A stretch of 64,000 nt of DNA from Tigriopus japonicus (taxonomy: Eukaryota; Arthropoda; Copepoda; Harpacticoida; Harpacticidae), in the NCBI GenBank assembly GCA_010645155.1, contig JAAGOF010000041.1, forward strand, positions 532,272-596,271, in the 5' to 3' direction. The notes under the pieces were generated by a model that did not search any database, was not told where the DNA came from, and saw nothing but the letters and a program-made list of their open reading frames with translations. Positions 28,301 through 43,300 of the stretch are shown piece by piece (positions within the stretch are counted from its first letter, which is position 1; every line of letters starts with the position of its first letter). The translations under genes were made by a program, and so were the position numbers.

Positions 28301-31300
28301 CGAAACCCAACGAGGACTTGACCCCTTTTGTTTACCCTTGCTTTGAAGAAGCCCCTTTTTAGACTATCAGACTAACGTCTCGACCTCTGACTTTTGTCAG
28401 GCTTGTTTGCATTGACTTTGGCGTATGATCGTGAAATCCAATCGGGGCCTGTTTGGGTAACTTAATCAATGCCCAGAGAGCGAAGCCCTATTCAAATGAT
28501 TTTGAAATAGGACCCCATTTGTCATATCTTCTTTGAAGGGCTCAAGAACTGTTGTTCGTTGGCTTGCCTCCCCTCTTGTAGTATTCCAAACTGAACACAC
28601 ATGAATAACACGAATTCCTCGAGTCGAACTTGGGAAGGGCTGTGACAAATCGCCGGGTAAGACTTCTTCACACTTGTTTCACGTCCTCTTGAGGCGAGCC
28701 TAGAGGAGATTTGATATGGATTCGTCGAAGCATTGTGTGAGCTTAAAATGTGGTCGACGAGGAAAAACACACACACACACACCTCCGATAATTTCCCGTT
28801 TGTTTCGTTCATCGGCCCTCGGGAAGTTATTGAAAGACGAGATTTATGAAGGTGGAGAAGGGAGAACGAGGAGGTCTGGAAGTTCCAGGACGATTTGCTT
28901 ACACGAAGATGAGGCGTTGTTTACATAGAAGGTAATTTTTGGCATTTTTTCACTCTCCCGCCCGTGAATGAATCCTTTGAGAATGTGTTTACATTCAGAC
29001 ATCGGAGAGATTCATCTCCCCGAAAGCAATTAGCCTGAATCGCCTCCGACACATTTTCATCTTCCACGAGAACAGGACTGTTGGCAGTCGAGCATTTCTC
29101 ATTCCTTTCGAACAAACTTGAAAACCCATGCCAATCTCGTTGGTTATCCATGATTGTGATTAGAGACTAGAAATATCGGCTTGAAACTCGTTGTGACTGT
29201 TATGATCGTACCTGCACAACCTCTTCAATGCATCAAGCAACGGTTTTTAAAACTCGAGCCAAACGCGTTAGTTAGGTTTGTTGTCAAAGTTGATCAATTA
29301 GTACGACAGGGTGCTGCTAGTTTTGATAAATTAAATTTGAACACCAGGTAATGGGAGTGGGATGTAAATCTGTTTGAAGCCATTCCAAGGCCTTCAACGA
29401 CTTCTCCGACTTAAATAAACCTGCTACTTTACAACGCCATCCACATTTGTACTCTTGAATGATTCAAGGCTGTCGTAATCAAATCTTGGTCAACATACGA
29501 GATATGGGTCAGTTATTTTTACTATGCACCAATTTCCCAAATAGAACTGACGCGAAGAGACATACTAGAAAATGAATCAATTTGCGAAATTGACACCTTC
29601 AAGTGACGACGTAGTTCTCAGATTAGGCACTCGGCTCAAAACGGTGCACCCTATTCTCCGTACTTGAAGTTTGGGTTCACCCAGAGAGATCCCTAAGGAC
29701 CGGTGGTTCCAATGCAAACCGAATTTGATTGAGAACGACCCACCATGAATGCACTTCTGGTTGGATGCAGATTTTTGTGGGTGGGATTTCTCATCAGCCT
29801 CACAATTGGAGAACGGCCTGAACGTGTTCGTTTCGTAATTATCTTCATGGATAATGAAGTACTCGAAATGAGGCACGTCCTGTCGTTAAATCCACTTTCC
29901 CAGTTACGAAAAAAAACCAACGTGGAACTGGATGGGTGCCTGTGCCACATTTGGGGATCCCTCTCGGAGGTTCGCAAATTCTCAGTCTCAAAGGAACCCT
30001 GCCGATTTGATGGGCCAAGGAATGACAATTATTTTTGGACACGTTCTCACTCCCTTGTGAAAAGCGGAAAAGGGAGAACAGCGGAACCACGTGGCTCTTG
30101 TTGAAGTAGTTGAAAAAAGAAGCAGCTGTTGTAGCAGTGAGAATTCGTATGAAGGGGAACGGGATTAATCAATGTTTTTGGGGCGAATGAAATCGAGGGC
30201 TGGGGATGGAAAAATATTGACTTGGCACTGTATTTGGAGAAGCGCGTGAGAGAGAGAAGTGTGTTTGGATTCCATTCAAGTCCCAGAGCAAATTTTTCTC
30301 AAGTACCCAAAATTTGACGGGAACATGAATTACGTTCGAGTCGAGTCGAGGACAAGGATACATTTACATTTCATTTGTGAGCTCGCCAGAAGCTCTGTTA
30401 AATAGAATTAGGAGATGTGTTTTTCCATTGGTGAGGGGAAAAAAAATCTAGGTATTATGCATGAATTGCTTTGCAAAGGAAATGTGCGAGGGTGTGGCTG
30501 ATGTGACGACGTTGAAGCAGCGCCAAAGCGACCTCTCTCACTGTGAGTGCTGTTAGACGATTGGGGGCACGCCCTCTGATTTGTATGAATAAGGTGGGAA
30601 AAAACAAGAAATTGCCCGAACAATGGGATTTTCTGTAGTCGCTTTTAAACGAATCAGGATCGAGCAGGAATACAATTGCACCACCGAAACAAGTGAGATA
30701 ATGCCAAACGTGGTGGAGAATTGTCGGAACTCGTGAAACTCCTCAATTCGATAAGGAATAAAAACGACGTCTGCAGTCAAACTTGTCGAAAGTAAATATT
30801 TCCCTTCTTGAAGGTGCGAGTATAGTATTCTCCAGAACCTCAACTCAGCAGAAGTTGTTCATGGTTGAACAAGTCCAAGTTCGAGGCGTGAATGAACACT
30901 CCAGAAAATGTTCCAATGTCTCCTTTTCAAGTGAGTCCGTGTGATTTATGCCGCTCAAATCAGGCACAAAATAGCTGACAGCGACGACGACGACAACATC
31001 GACATCGACCACGAAGAAGATGATGATGATGACATGTTTTGTACTTGTCCTTTTAGGGATGAAGCCAAGGGCCAAATATTTGCCCAAAGTCAACACTCCT
31101 TGGCGTTTCGTTGTCCGCTAAGTAAGGGACAACAAACATATCCACGCACTCACTCTCGTCATCAGAGTCCTTACCATTACAAAGCTTATCGTAAACCCGG
31201 CCAAGATCAAGACAAAAGCACCACCCATGTCTACCATACATAAGTCAAGGGTTGGTTGATCATGGGCTGGATCTTAATGTTCTACTCGGGTGCTTGATCA

Positions 31301-34300
31301 CCTTTCATATAATTGACCTCTTGGACCATCGAGGTCTTGGCGAGTCGAGAAAGAAAGGAACTTAATCTGGGTCGAGAGTGAATGTGAGAGACTCCCTGAT
31401 GTTCAAATGATCCATCAGGCAATGTGTGTGGGTTGCCAGCTTGGTCCCTTCTCTCGATGTGGTTTCAGTGCTTAAGTAAATGAATTGACAACAAACACTC
31501 TTGCCACCAGAGCGCGACTCGTTAATCCTCACCAATTGACGCCCAAAGCTAGATTGGGAGGTTCCTCGAGTCCTTGTTGAGCATTTCTTAGCCTCACGAG
31601 GTCCTCATTAATAGAACAACAAGACAAAGCGTACTCTACTGTACACGATTTGAAAGCTCAAGCACTGCCCGAAGTTGGTCCAATTCCAGTTTCATTGAGG
31701 GTGCTGAAGGTCGGTGCTCCCAAATCCAATCTAACACCTGCCCGACCAATCGTTGGTCGGTGGAAAAGGAAAGCTATCCCCGCGCCATTTTGGTATCGGT
31801 CGTTGGAAACTGAAGTGGATGGATGCACTTTACTAGTGCTTCCTGACTGACTGACTGACGGAGTGACTAACTACGGGTTGGTCCACAACACGATCCATGT
31901 GAGCCACCACATCCAAAGTGAGTGAGTCAGTCAGACCAACGGAGAGAAAACGAAAGAGAGGGCGAGAGTTTTTCAAGTGTGGTTGCCTCTCTTGATGATA
32001 ATGAAAGCCATAAACGAGTTTATTGCCAAGGAGACCTTTTTCTATTTACTCGTTAGACGAGCTGGAAACAGGGTCGATATTCGTGCTCTTTGATACATAT
32101 TTCTCGTTTAAAACCCACTCGGATCTTTGACGGAGGAGAGGGTTTTCTTACGAACAATATGGGTCAGAGCAGCGGGATTGAAAGTTGATCCTTCCAGGAA
32201 CGAAGTTCTTTAGGTGGCTTAATCCGAGCAGTGCTTCGAGAAAAAGGCTCAATTGGGTCTTGGAAAGGTCACCAGAAAAATCTGATCGATTATTAACGCG
32301 GGAGGGAGCCCCAAATTCTGAGCAAATCTCGACGAGTCCGCCGATCCATCTTGATGCTCTTACTCTGTGATCGAGAATACGCTTAAGGGGAGTTCTCTTT
32401 TTAGATTATTAATCGATCAATGCAACTTACTAGGGCCCTTCTTTTGTTCAGGACAAAAGCTGAGCTCCAGATCGATACCAGAAACCCGAAACATGATTAG
32501 AGTCTTACTGTACCAAAAAACTTTGGGCTGCTTCGTTCCCCAAGTCAGATCATATCGGATCTCCGCAATTGACTTTCCTCTGGTTGGTTAGCCATAAAAC
32601 TACCGTTTACTTTCCTTACTTATTGACCCAACAAGGTGGAATTAACCGCGAAAACCACAGCTAGCCGTGAGTTAAAAGCATTCACGGCAAAGTTCACCAA
32701 AGTCACGATCATCCACACCGTTTTACACCCAAGTCTACTCGAATACAACTAATAGAGAGACCTCTAAAAATTGTAGTACAAAGTCCCAAATATTTTGCTG
32801 GGAAGCGAATAGCGAGTCTAATTTGGTGACGAGGGAATTCGTGTTCACGACATGGGCTCAGGGGTAACTTTGTGACTTTGCGGGGGAATCAATCTTCTTC
32901 AGATTTGATTCCCCTTCCTCCCTACGCTCTTGTATTGCAATGAGGAGGATGGGGGAAAAAGAAGTTTTGTTTGATTATTCTGTCAACTGACGGACAAACG
33001 ATTTAATTTGACTTTAGTTCTTGGAGCAACTTGCAACTTCTGCGGTTCTACACCTTATCTATGGACTTGTAAGAATACTTGAATTTCTGAGAACCGGTTC
33101 CTTGTTCAGAAAAAATGGCCTTAAATCAGATGAATATTAACGTTCTTTACTCAAGCGCTCAACGTACATAATGCACTCACAGAGCTAAAACTTCTAGAGT
33201 GATTTCGAAACCGTTTCTACTCGTATGTTATCAAAATTCATGTGACTCATCTAGACACCTTGCAAATACCAATGATAATAAAATTTTATTATTTTCATTG
33301 ATTAATCATTAACCGTCACACGGTTTTAATGATTTTGTGGCTTCTAAGCTCTAGACAACACAAGATGTATTAGGTCAAACTAAAGATGTTTTGTATGCTT
33401 GTTAGTCGTATGTTATGTCTACGGCAAGGCACACTACAAGCATGCTTCCAGTATTAACTAAAAGCGCATTTTAAGCTTGTTTAAGTATCATTTAACTAAG
33501 TTTTGGCCAAAAATCTACTTCATATTGGCTTAAAGAAAAATCCAATGTCATTTCACAAACGCGTGAGCGTTGAAATGATTAAAAACGTGGAAGCCAGGGA
33601 AGTATACTTGAAGCATGCATTCCAAAGCACAAAACATATGACCTGCTAAGCTGAGCAATACTGTATTTAATTTTGGGCTCTAATTTGCAAACACCTTGTG
33701 CATATGAAATGCATTTTTAGTGTTTCTACGTCTTTTTTAATTGCTTACATATGTCTCGTGAATTGTGCAACAAAATATGCAAATCCCAAATTGTACGTGT
33801 ACAATTGACAGGAAAACTTAAAATGCAGTCCAACTAATCAAAGTCTCGCTGGATAGGATAGGTAACCAATTTTGTGGACAAAGTGTGCTGAAGAACTGTC
33901 ACTTTTTTTCATTGAAAAGAAGTCTCTGAATGGATGCGATCGTTTTCTTTTGTTGTTCGACTGAGTCTCAGTTTCAAATTGGCTCTCTTGTTTTTGACGG
34001 CCAGTTCAAATCCCAGAGTTTCTCGCTCACTTTAGAGGATCAGAACATGAAAAGGCACACAAAAAACCGGAGACGAAAGTTCCACTCTCAAAGTTTGAGC
34101 AACTTTGGAAACGAGTTCGAGAGTGATTCCCCTTGTTCCACTCATCTCAAAAGCCAAGCAGGTTGTTGGTGCATTTTGACGAATGACAGACATTCCAATT
34201 CAAGTCTAAACCAAAGAATATTGCACTGACAATTCCTCTGGCATTCTAATGACTGTCGTTCGACAAATATGGAAGAATCATTCCCTCGGGTCTCTCGTAC

Positions 34301-37300
34301 AAAATGGAACAAACTTGGCGGCTTTTCAGATCCATTTTCAATCTTTTTCCCCCACCCTCTTGTCCATTCAACAGATCGAGTTGAAATTGAACTTATTTAT
34401 ACAAAGAAACAGACCTCCTAGAAATGAAGCAAAGTTTTCAATCGGAAATGGCAAACGAACCTAGTTGAAGAACGAACTAAGGAAAGAAAAAAAGAAAGAG
34501 ATGTTGGTAGATAAATGGAAGGAAGGGATTTCTATACCTTGATGCCTGCTTGCATGCATGTGTGTGCTTGTGTCTTGTAGAAGCAGTAGCTCTCAGGATC
34601 TAAGAGAGAGAGAAAGAAAGAAAAAAGACATGGATTATGGAGTAGTGAACAGGAAACGAAGACGAGATATAATTCTAAGTGATCCACAGGCAAGGCTCTC
34701 TGTGTCTTGAAACTTGATCCCCTGTGCCTCCTGCTTCTTTTTCTCTCTCTCTACCTTCTAGTTCTTACTTCTTACTTAGTATGTCTAACCTCCTCGTGCC
34801 TTCAATCGTGAACGGAAAGAGACGCCGTTGTCTAACAGATTTTATGAAGGCTCCTACTTCTATAAGTCGTCGTATTCTCTAGCCTCTTCGTTTGTAGTGG
34901 GCGATGAAAAGTTCCCTGGCAGGTTCAGTCCTTGGCAGGATGGCAAAATCCAGTCAAGAACGGCTCCTGGGTTTCATCTGGCCTTGGTTCCATGCATCTT
35001 GGTTGGTCATTTCTCTCTTGTCAAGACCAGCTAGTTGCTCGCTCTCGTCAGAGGTCCCCTTTGGGTTGGACCAGAGAGAGGGTTATCCAACAAGAACCAT
35101 TAGTTGCGGTGGAACAGTTCATTTTTTGAAGAAAATAAGAAATATGACGGAGTCCCTCTGTCAGAAGCCTCCTTCGAGTTCATTTCTGCCACCCGTTCGA
35201 TCCTTGTTCTTGTCCGTGTCTTTGTCGACAAGCCTTGTTGAACTAGGGATAGGTCGGGTTGAGATAGTGTCGTTTGGTGTCGATACAATCGGAATCGTAT
35301 GGTTAAAAGTGTCCTTTAGGTATGTTTCAAACACTGTTTTTGTATTTTCGGTTACGAAAAAAATGGTCAGAGCTATTTATACACTCAATGCTGGCGAGGC
35401 GATTTCTCAAAGTTCGGAGGTTTTTGGATCAGAGTTTCGATCTTACTTCGAGAGAGTACTTTCGGGACGAAAGACCCGATGTGATCTCTACTGCTTACTA
35501 CTTATTTCCTGTCGAGGAGGTTCGTTTGAGAAAGAAGCTTTCATGTCAGAAATGTGAAGGGATCATTTTAATAGAATGACATTTTGTCGATAGCAAGATG
35601 AGTTTGTTCGAAAGTCGGAGAAGAAATGGGAAATTTTCAGAAGAGGACGTTCGTGTACTGTACATGCGATATCTCGGAAGGTTTCTTTCCCATCTTTTCT
35701 CTGTCAGTCAGTCAGGGGTCATAAATGCTAAAGGGATTTCGTTTTCTCTTCTTGTCTTCAATTTAGCACGCATCATCGGCTTTGAATATGATTCCATATT
35801 TTATTGGCAATTTCCGCGATGAACTCCAAATATCACGTTGGATAAAGAGTTTGGTTTCCGTCTTTTACGGGTTGAACTAGACTGTTTTTTTGCTACGTTG
35901 TCCCACATGAAATGGATCTATAATACTATTCCTCCAAATAAAGCACAGCATTCGATTGCCTGGATGTCGAACCCTGTGTTTACAACAAATCCGTTTGTTT
36001 ATGAGTCGTCCCGGTTTATAAACAAAACCCCAGTTGAGCTCATCTATGGCAACTCATACAAATGTGAATGTTAAGTGGCTTTGGGGAGAGTAAAATTACC
36101 TGCCAGAAGAGGATAGAATTCCATGTTTGTTCTACCCCCAATGAGATCTTTCTTTCTTTTGCATTCTCATGGTGAATGAAGCAAGTACATCGTGTACCTA
36201 GTACAAGGTGGGGCCAAAAGCGAAACTTCGACCTGAAAATGGGGTCTCATGCACCCTGAGTTTTGAAATGATGACAAACGGTGGGTTTGATGATAACCCT
36301 CTGGTCCGTATTTGATATGATTAGGGGCTGAAGGTGACATAATGATGTCATTAAGTGAATTAACCAAGAAGAGGAGTCGTGTGTGTCATTGGACTCTTTT
36401 TCAGGCAGGATTATGGAGATGAATTTCACGGTGACAAAAGCCCTGTACTTTTGTGCCGTACTGAACGGAGTGTTGAGACTCTAAATACATTCAGTATAGT
36501 ACGCCATCCGTGTTAATCCGATTCACGGACAAAGAGATCCTTGGGATGTGCATATTTGGTCAGAGCCAAATGAGTGACTGAATAAGAACAATGAGCCCTC
36601 ATCAACTACGTTTGATTAGCCCTCATTTGTCTTGGATACACTGGCTATCGAGATAGTTGAAATCATTGGGATTCTCCGTTTGACAACGCGAAACGAGAAA
36701 ATGGAAACTCTCGATAATAAATGAAGCCCTGGAAATGCCTACTAATGAGACGTTCTAACCGCACATGTATGCTTGCCAAATTGATCTCGTAGTTCAAGAA
36801 GCAAGTGGTAGGTAGGAGCAGAAGGCTTCTTGTTGTTCTCGCTCCTTCTTCACTTGGTGTTTGAATGTTTGAATCGAGTTGTTGAGAAATTTCAGGTTAA
36901 TAATTTTATCTGATCTTAATTTCACCCTGTGTGTGTATGTGCGCGAGTCACGCTTCCTCGCGTTTCTTACCAGGAACTTCACGCCATCGGCACAAAGGAA
37001 AGAGCAAGAGACACACGGGAGAAAATATATTGCATAATAAATTTACGGTCTTTTTTCACCCGGATCAAATTATACCCCGAACTTCAATTCATTGACGTCT
37101 TCAACAGCCATTTACGAACTAAATGAACAAGCGTTGTCATCTTCTTACATTGACACACTTTAAACTGCAACACGTAGCGCCCTCTGTAAAGGAACAACCA
37201 AAAGTATGCAACAGCTGCCCTCTTACGACAGCTGTGGTTCTTGTTCCTACACTTATTACTTTCATTGGGGGTTTCTTGGAGTGGTTTGGAAAGAATGGTT

Positions 37301-40300
37301 TCTCATATGAATTGATCACCATATTGCTTTCTACTCGTACTGTAGTTTCTATCGAGTGTAAATCCCCCATGTGATCCTTCAGAACTGCAGGCTTATGATC
37401 TTTTCACGAAAGATGTACGAAATGATAATGTCAAACCGACTTTGCTTCCGGAGATGACATAGTTATAGCCATTAATTGTAGTTTGAATGTATTAATGTGC
37501 AAACGACCACCTTTTCGGCCGTGTGACGATAATAATAAGTGTTGAAAAGCGAATGTAAAATGTGCATTTTTACGTGACTCGAAGCCAAAAACAGCTTGTT
37601 TGAGGAGAGAGAAAGAGAGCTGCATGTAATGTTAGAGTTTACATACATGAGCCATTAGGAATGGGAAGTGCTTAAATTTCCCTTTTCCACTTTTATAACA
37701 GTATTAGGAGCATTAAGTTCGGCTCAGGTGACTTTAGAGGTGTAACCAGAGTATGTTTGCTCACCAATTTCCAAACAGGATGATGAACTAAGCGAGTCCA
37801 TGGAAAATAAAAGGTGCAGTGCATTCTTTTGGAGGGGGTTGGTTCGGAAGGCACGTCCTGTCAAACTGAGAGCTCTCTTATTTCATTGTGTACAACATAT
37901 ATTGCCAAACTTCCAATATTCCTAATCAAAAGAGTCTCTTTTTTGAGTTTGGGGAGTTAATTTGGTAAGAGGATGCCTTATCACGCAACATTCCGGATCC
38001 ATGAAGCTCACAACTTGCACTCACTCGATTTTAGCTTGAAACGAAACAAGACTGCAAGGAAGACTCGAGCACTGAAAACGTCACTGACAATTTTTTTTTT
38101 GTCAAATACATTCAAAAGTGGATATGTGATTATAAGAATACTTGCTCCTTGTTTATAGTAATACACAGTACATTTATTAGTATATCAAGAGTGATTTTTG
38201 GTCAAGGGGTTTTAAATGAATGTACTGATTTATCAAGACTTTTTTGTCGGATATTTTTATTTCCGGCTTGGAGTGCATGAAATGAAGTAGATTTTAATTT
38301 TTTTCTTGAAATATTTTGCAATTTACTTTGTATGAAATGATCTGGTTTTCAAATACAGAGCTTGTTCGAAAAATGTGGTGGCAATTCCATTGCACAAGTG
38401 TTCCAACGACAATTTTTGACACAAAAGCCTTGCTCCGTTCAAGTTCTGATGAAAAGGGGGAGTTTATTCATGAACATGATTTTCCAATGACGAACTAGCC
38501 TTTTTTGAATGTTTAGATTCCAATTGATTGACTTTTGTCCATCAAAATCTGAGACGTTAGAGTTCGTCTGTTCCGTTCGTTTGGAAAGATCGAAGACTAA
38601 ATTTGAAGGCTTCAGCGAGTTTGAAGAGCAAAGGCAAGGAAATGTACGTTCAATACGCAGCTTGACTTTGAAGCGCTCTTTCTCTAAAGAAGCGTTAATT
38701 ATCGCGTCATTTGTAAATTAGATGAATTCTCATATTTATGATCGGAAACTGTATCAAAGCTGAGTAGAAATATGATTACGGAGTCCCGTAGAAAAAAAGC
38801 AAAATAGCGGATTAAAGACTTGTTTGACATTCCATGCCTGAACAAACATTTCTGTCCTCTGGGTTTTAGAGATCTCATCGAGGATTTACTTGAACTTTAT
38901 TGGGGATTAATTTGTTGTTCGACATGCGTTTGTTGGAGTAACATAACTTGGACACAACTAAACTACAATGTTTATTTTTACGACATTTTATGCATAGTTC
39001 AGATTTTGATTTGCCTGAGACAACAGATTTAGTCGAACACCGCAAGGAGCTGCAATGAATATCTTTAATTTTGTTATGTATTATAATGCACTAGTGCAAG
39101 GACATCTTGATTTCTCAGGACCAATTACAGAAATACAGCTTACGGCGTGTCATTGTTCTAAAATGAGATGTTATTTCAGCGAAGTAAATGTTCCGTTGAT
39201 TTGTAACTTGGCCATAAGTGATATTCTGTGTTATATCCTTCGTTGAGCCATTTTGAAACGATTGCAAGAGGTATTGGCAACCCTACATCCAGCTTTGGGT
39301 CAATCCGTCAAATTCAGTCACCCTGAAATAATCTTATTAGTGCCAAAATGACACTACTCTCAAACAACAACGCTTTAACTGGGATAAACTTTTCACGAAT
39401 CCGTGAGTGGAAAAAAGAACTCTCCAATCTCAGGTACAAAAAGTAGAAAGAGAGACTTGAGGGGGCAATGTCTGCTGTTGGATCGGCCTTCTAAAGTAAG
39501 GTAGCCACGAATCTACGAAACTTGGAAAAATAAACATGAAGAAGATTTTTTCCAAGGCACAATATATTGCTCTTTGGTGAAGCCAATGGTGGCACGCTTG
39601 CATGAGATTAGCTCAACTTGATCCACGCCCAAGCGAAAAAAAATCCCCTGGGCTTGACAAGATATTAAGAAAAGTTGTTCAGACTTCCTTGAAAGGGGGA
39701 AATGGGAAACAAAAAAAGTTTCCAAACAAGCCAGTATTAATTGATTGACAGGAGATTGCGGAACATTCAACAGAAATTGCCCCAAAACCCCACTCTAAAC
39801 AATCCAGAATGAAGCATTTTTCCACAAACTCCAATCGTCGTCACGCCAAATGTGGAAACAATCTCCAAATCCATGGTCGTTTCAAAAGTCTAAAACACAT
39901 CCACGCCCTGCCATAAATGTCTAAAAACCGGCCTGATCAACCTAAACATTCCGCACATCCATGTCAAACATCCGCTTGGCCGGCTGAAAATCCGCCCATC
40001 TGCCCATTTTCGGTCTGCCCTGCTCAACAAATGAAATAAGCGCTTAGCGACCGACCAAGTGAAGTTTGGCCAGTGCGTCAAGTGGATTTTACTTCCGCTG
40101 CTTAATTCCAATGAATGACATTTCAACGAGAATCCTTCAATGTTGAAGTAACGATATGCAAAAATGAAGTTGCTTTGGTACATTTTAGAATTTTTGTTGG
40201 GGTGACTCAATCAATTACATTGGACGTCGAGGTGTGATTTCATGAAGTCGTTTTGGTTGGCTTTGAGAGCCCCCGGATGTGAACGTTGATTAACAGGCCA

Positions 40301-43300
40301 TTTGAATTCTGGTAGTTTGGTTTTGCCTTTGCCTCTTCCATTCCTATCTAGTGAACACAAAAAACACACGAGCGAGAGCAATGTGTCATTTCCGCAATTT
40401 AAAGAGGGACATCCTTTTCTCTGTGTCGTTCTTTTAAACACAGGAGACCACGAGGGTTGCCCAACGTGTTGGGATGTCCTACTTGTTAGTTTCGATTTGG
40501 CATGTATTTTCGTTTCTGGAGAGCGTGTGGAAGTAATGAATGTAAATTCTTTTGACGGGAGCCCTTGGCGACCCTGTGGAGGCATTTGAATGTTCCATTA
40601 ATCCTGTCACAAGGACCGTTGCAAGCGGCTTCGAGCAACAGCTTCCCCATCCTCCTCTTCCTCCTCGTCGTTCTCTTCTCTCTCTTTTCTTTTCTCTCCT
40701 TATCCTATTCAAGCAATACTTTGGAACTGGAACAGCCTTTTGGGAGGGTGTGGGTCTGTGAATTCAAGGAACATTGCCTTCTTCCTCTGTTAACCACAGT
40801 TAATCCTGCATTTTAAATCAGACTCGATTTCAAAAGGAAAGCCGCTTTTCCGTGTTTTTTCCCCTCCTTTCCCATTAGTTCTTTAGAACCACTATATTTT
40901 CTGGACAACATGTCTTGCAATGATATTATGATTTCCATGAGGAACAAATCAATTGAAAGCAAGTAGGCTCTAATTAGATTACGTATTTAAACTTTCAGCT
41001 CAACTGAATGTTGTAATAAAAAGTTATGCCGTCTCAAACTTATGTAGTAAAAAGAGCATAAAATGAAAGAGCTCACCCTTTTGTGATAAAAGTAACATAG
41101 GTTTACTATTCCTCACCAAAGTCTCATTTAATTGCTAGCCTCGTCGTCCAGAGAATTTCAGAGGTTCTTGGTTTAACCTGAAATATATTTATTTATTTTT
41201 TAGAATAATGTTTTATTGCGACCTTTGGTCATGTCAATGCGTATAAAAAAAGGAATATATGTAATATGTATGTATGGATAAGTATATTTATTATAACTAA
41301 GGTAAATAATCAATCGTGTTCTGTCCGTGTTTCAGGTCCGGCCACCATTCGGATGGTTTCAACCAACTCCACTCCGCCAGTTCCCTTGCCGATGCAAGTC
41401 CCACCTGGTCATATGGTCCAACAAATCTTGGACCAAAATGGAACTCTGCAACACGTCATTCTGTCTTTGGATCCCATGGCTCCGGGGACCAATGGCACAG
41501 CTGGACCCTTTGTTCCACCCCCGGGAGCATCAAATGCTCCAACTGGAACACCAACACCGTCAGGCGGGATCATTCACTATGTGAGTAATTAACCGCCTTG
41601 ACAAGGACAAATTGGTTATCATTTTTAGGGGGAAATTTTCCTGGGAAATTGTCTTGTATTCATTCCTACGAAAAACCGAGTAATTCATGGACCATTTGTG
41701 CGAAAGGATTCGTTGGACTTTCTTCATAATGAAGAGTTCTTGTGGTTGTCATGTTTAGAATATCATCATTCCCCACTTTCCATTGGAACGAGCGTTGAGT
41801 GATATCGATTTTCAATTTTCGCACCATCATATTTCCCTGTCTTCATGTTCCACAAACCAATATGTTATGGGGTTTATGTGAAAGTGTATAAAACATGACA
41901 TCTAACACTTGAAAATGCGAAGTGTTTGGTAGCTAAATAAGTACTACATGATGCATCTATCCATGGAACGAGTAATTAAGACTTTCGGGGTTGAGTAGCT
42001 TCATCAAACTTGGAATGAATGAATGCTTCATTGCTCTTGGATGATGTCTTCTTCCTACTAGGGTTCCTTGGACTCTGCTCTCGGATGGTTGGGCAAAGCT
42101 CATTAAATGCATTCTCGTAATTAATCACGAGGGGAACGAGGAAGGAGTTTCGTTTTCACCTCGATGAGAAGGTTCATATTTCTTCATATGATCAAATCTG
42201 TGTTTGGAGACTTCACCATGTTTATGATTGTCGCATTGCGGCGCATTTCGATGGCAGACTTGAAATGTTGACCCCTGAATCAGAGTCCTCATTCTTTTCA
42301 TTCTTCTAGTTCCCTTTTCTCCTCATGATGATGGACCATCTTTAGATCTTTTACTGAGCTGAAATGTTATACATAGTCTTTCCATTTGAAAGTGGGCTTC
42401 TAAAACCACGACCCTTGAAGACAAAGAGGTCAAATAGACTCTTGATGGGGATGGAATGGAAGCATTTTTTTATCTGGAGAGAATCGCCCCTGTGATGATG
42501 ATGAACTCTCACCACAAAAGAATTGGAGAAATGGCTGGCCTTCTATTCTCGGAGCCTTTATTCAAAATGGAACCAGGCTACACTACGTGCTTTCCTATCC
42601 TATTTACACCCAAATAGAACCGAGATTTCAAATGGGATGGTCTATAATAAAATAATCGATTTGTACTGTACAGTAGATAAAGAAAAAATCCACCTAGTAG
42701 AGCGGGCCTCTTGTGCAACAAGTTCTTCAATTATTAAGTGTGCCTTTCTCTTCCAAGAGCCAAAAAAGGAAAGGAAGAAAGCCGCCAATTTAGATCCTAT
42801 CGATTAGTTCAAATATACCTCAATATCTCGATCATAGAAAAAAGAACTAGTAAGTTGATGAAGAGTCAAAGATGGCTCGAGTTGCTGACGTCACAAACAC
42901 GAAACGAAACACGTGTCATAATAACGCACTGAACATTCAGCCTTCGATTCTTCACATGATACGTGTCTGATCCAACAGCTGATTTTGGAGTGAGCGTTCA
43001 GTGAATTGCTAGAGATCTACCCTTTGATTTATTGTCAACCCGTGTGGGTGTGTTTGCGGGTACATAAAGAAAAGTAATTGATTTTATGCGTGATTTCGAG
43101 TCATTTGGGAAAGCTCCGGAATCGTCTTGTTCGGTAAGCTCGTAAGGAATGGTAGGAATCCCCCAATTCCCCCTAACTTTCATTGAAAGCAGGTGAAGAA
43201 GAGCCAAGGCTTCTTCTTTTTTTCTAGACCTGGTGACTTTCCAATAGAATCATAGGAGAAATGTGCTGAATCGACAAACGCCGTTCTTATCGCGTCCAAC

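Larger units (their letters stand above)
7327..41335 (+). other. FNDC3: FNDC3 giant intron (~34 kb)
   Basis: Donor at 7327 and acceptor ending at 41335 (TGTTTCAG), joining conserved FNDC3 sequence on both sides in phase 1. I found no recognisable gene inside. Contents I can name are listed separately: coding-like remnants at 9.4-10.0 and 12.2-13.1 kb, two DNA-transposon relics with 8-bp target duplications (11.66 and 27.58 kb), a possible internal promoter and first exon (22.9-25.2 kb) and simple repeats. The stretches 13.4-22.9, 25.3-27.5 and 28-41.3 kb show only short frames without domain or splice support. Confidence 0.8.

Noticed and set aside
28767..28782. Short tandem repeats considered as an array
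   Set aside because: Plain dinucleotide microsatellite; no spacers, so not CRISPR-like.
34904..35557. 217-codon plus-strand open frame starting with ATG
   Set aside because: No recognisable domain, Ser/Leu-rich as expected of random CT-rich sequence, and it lies in the FNDC3 giant intron without splice or polyadenylation context.
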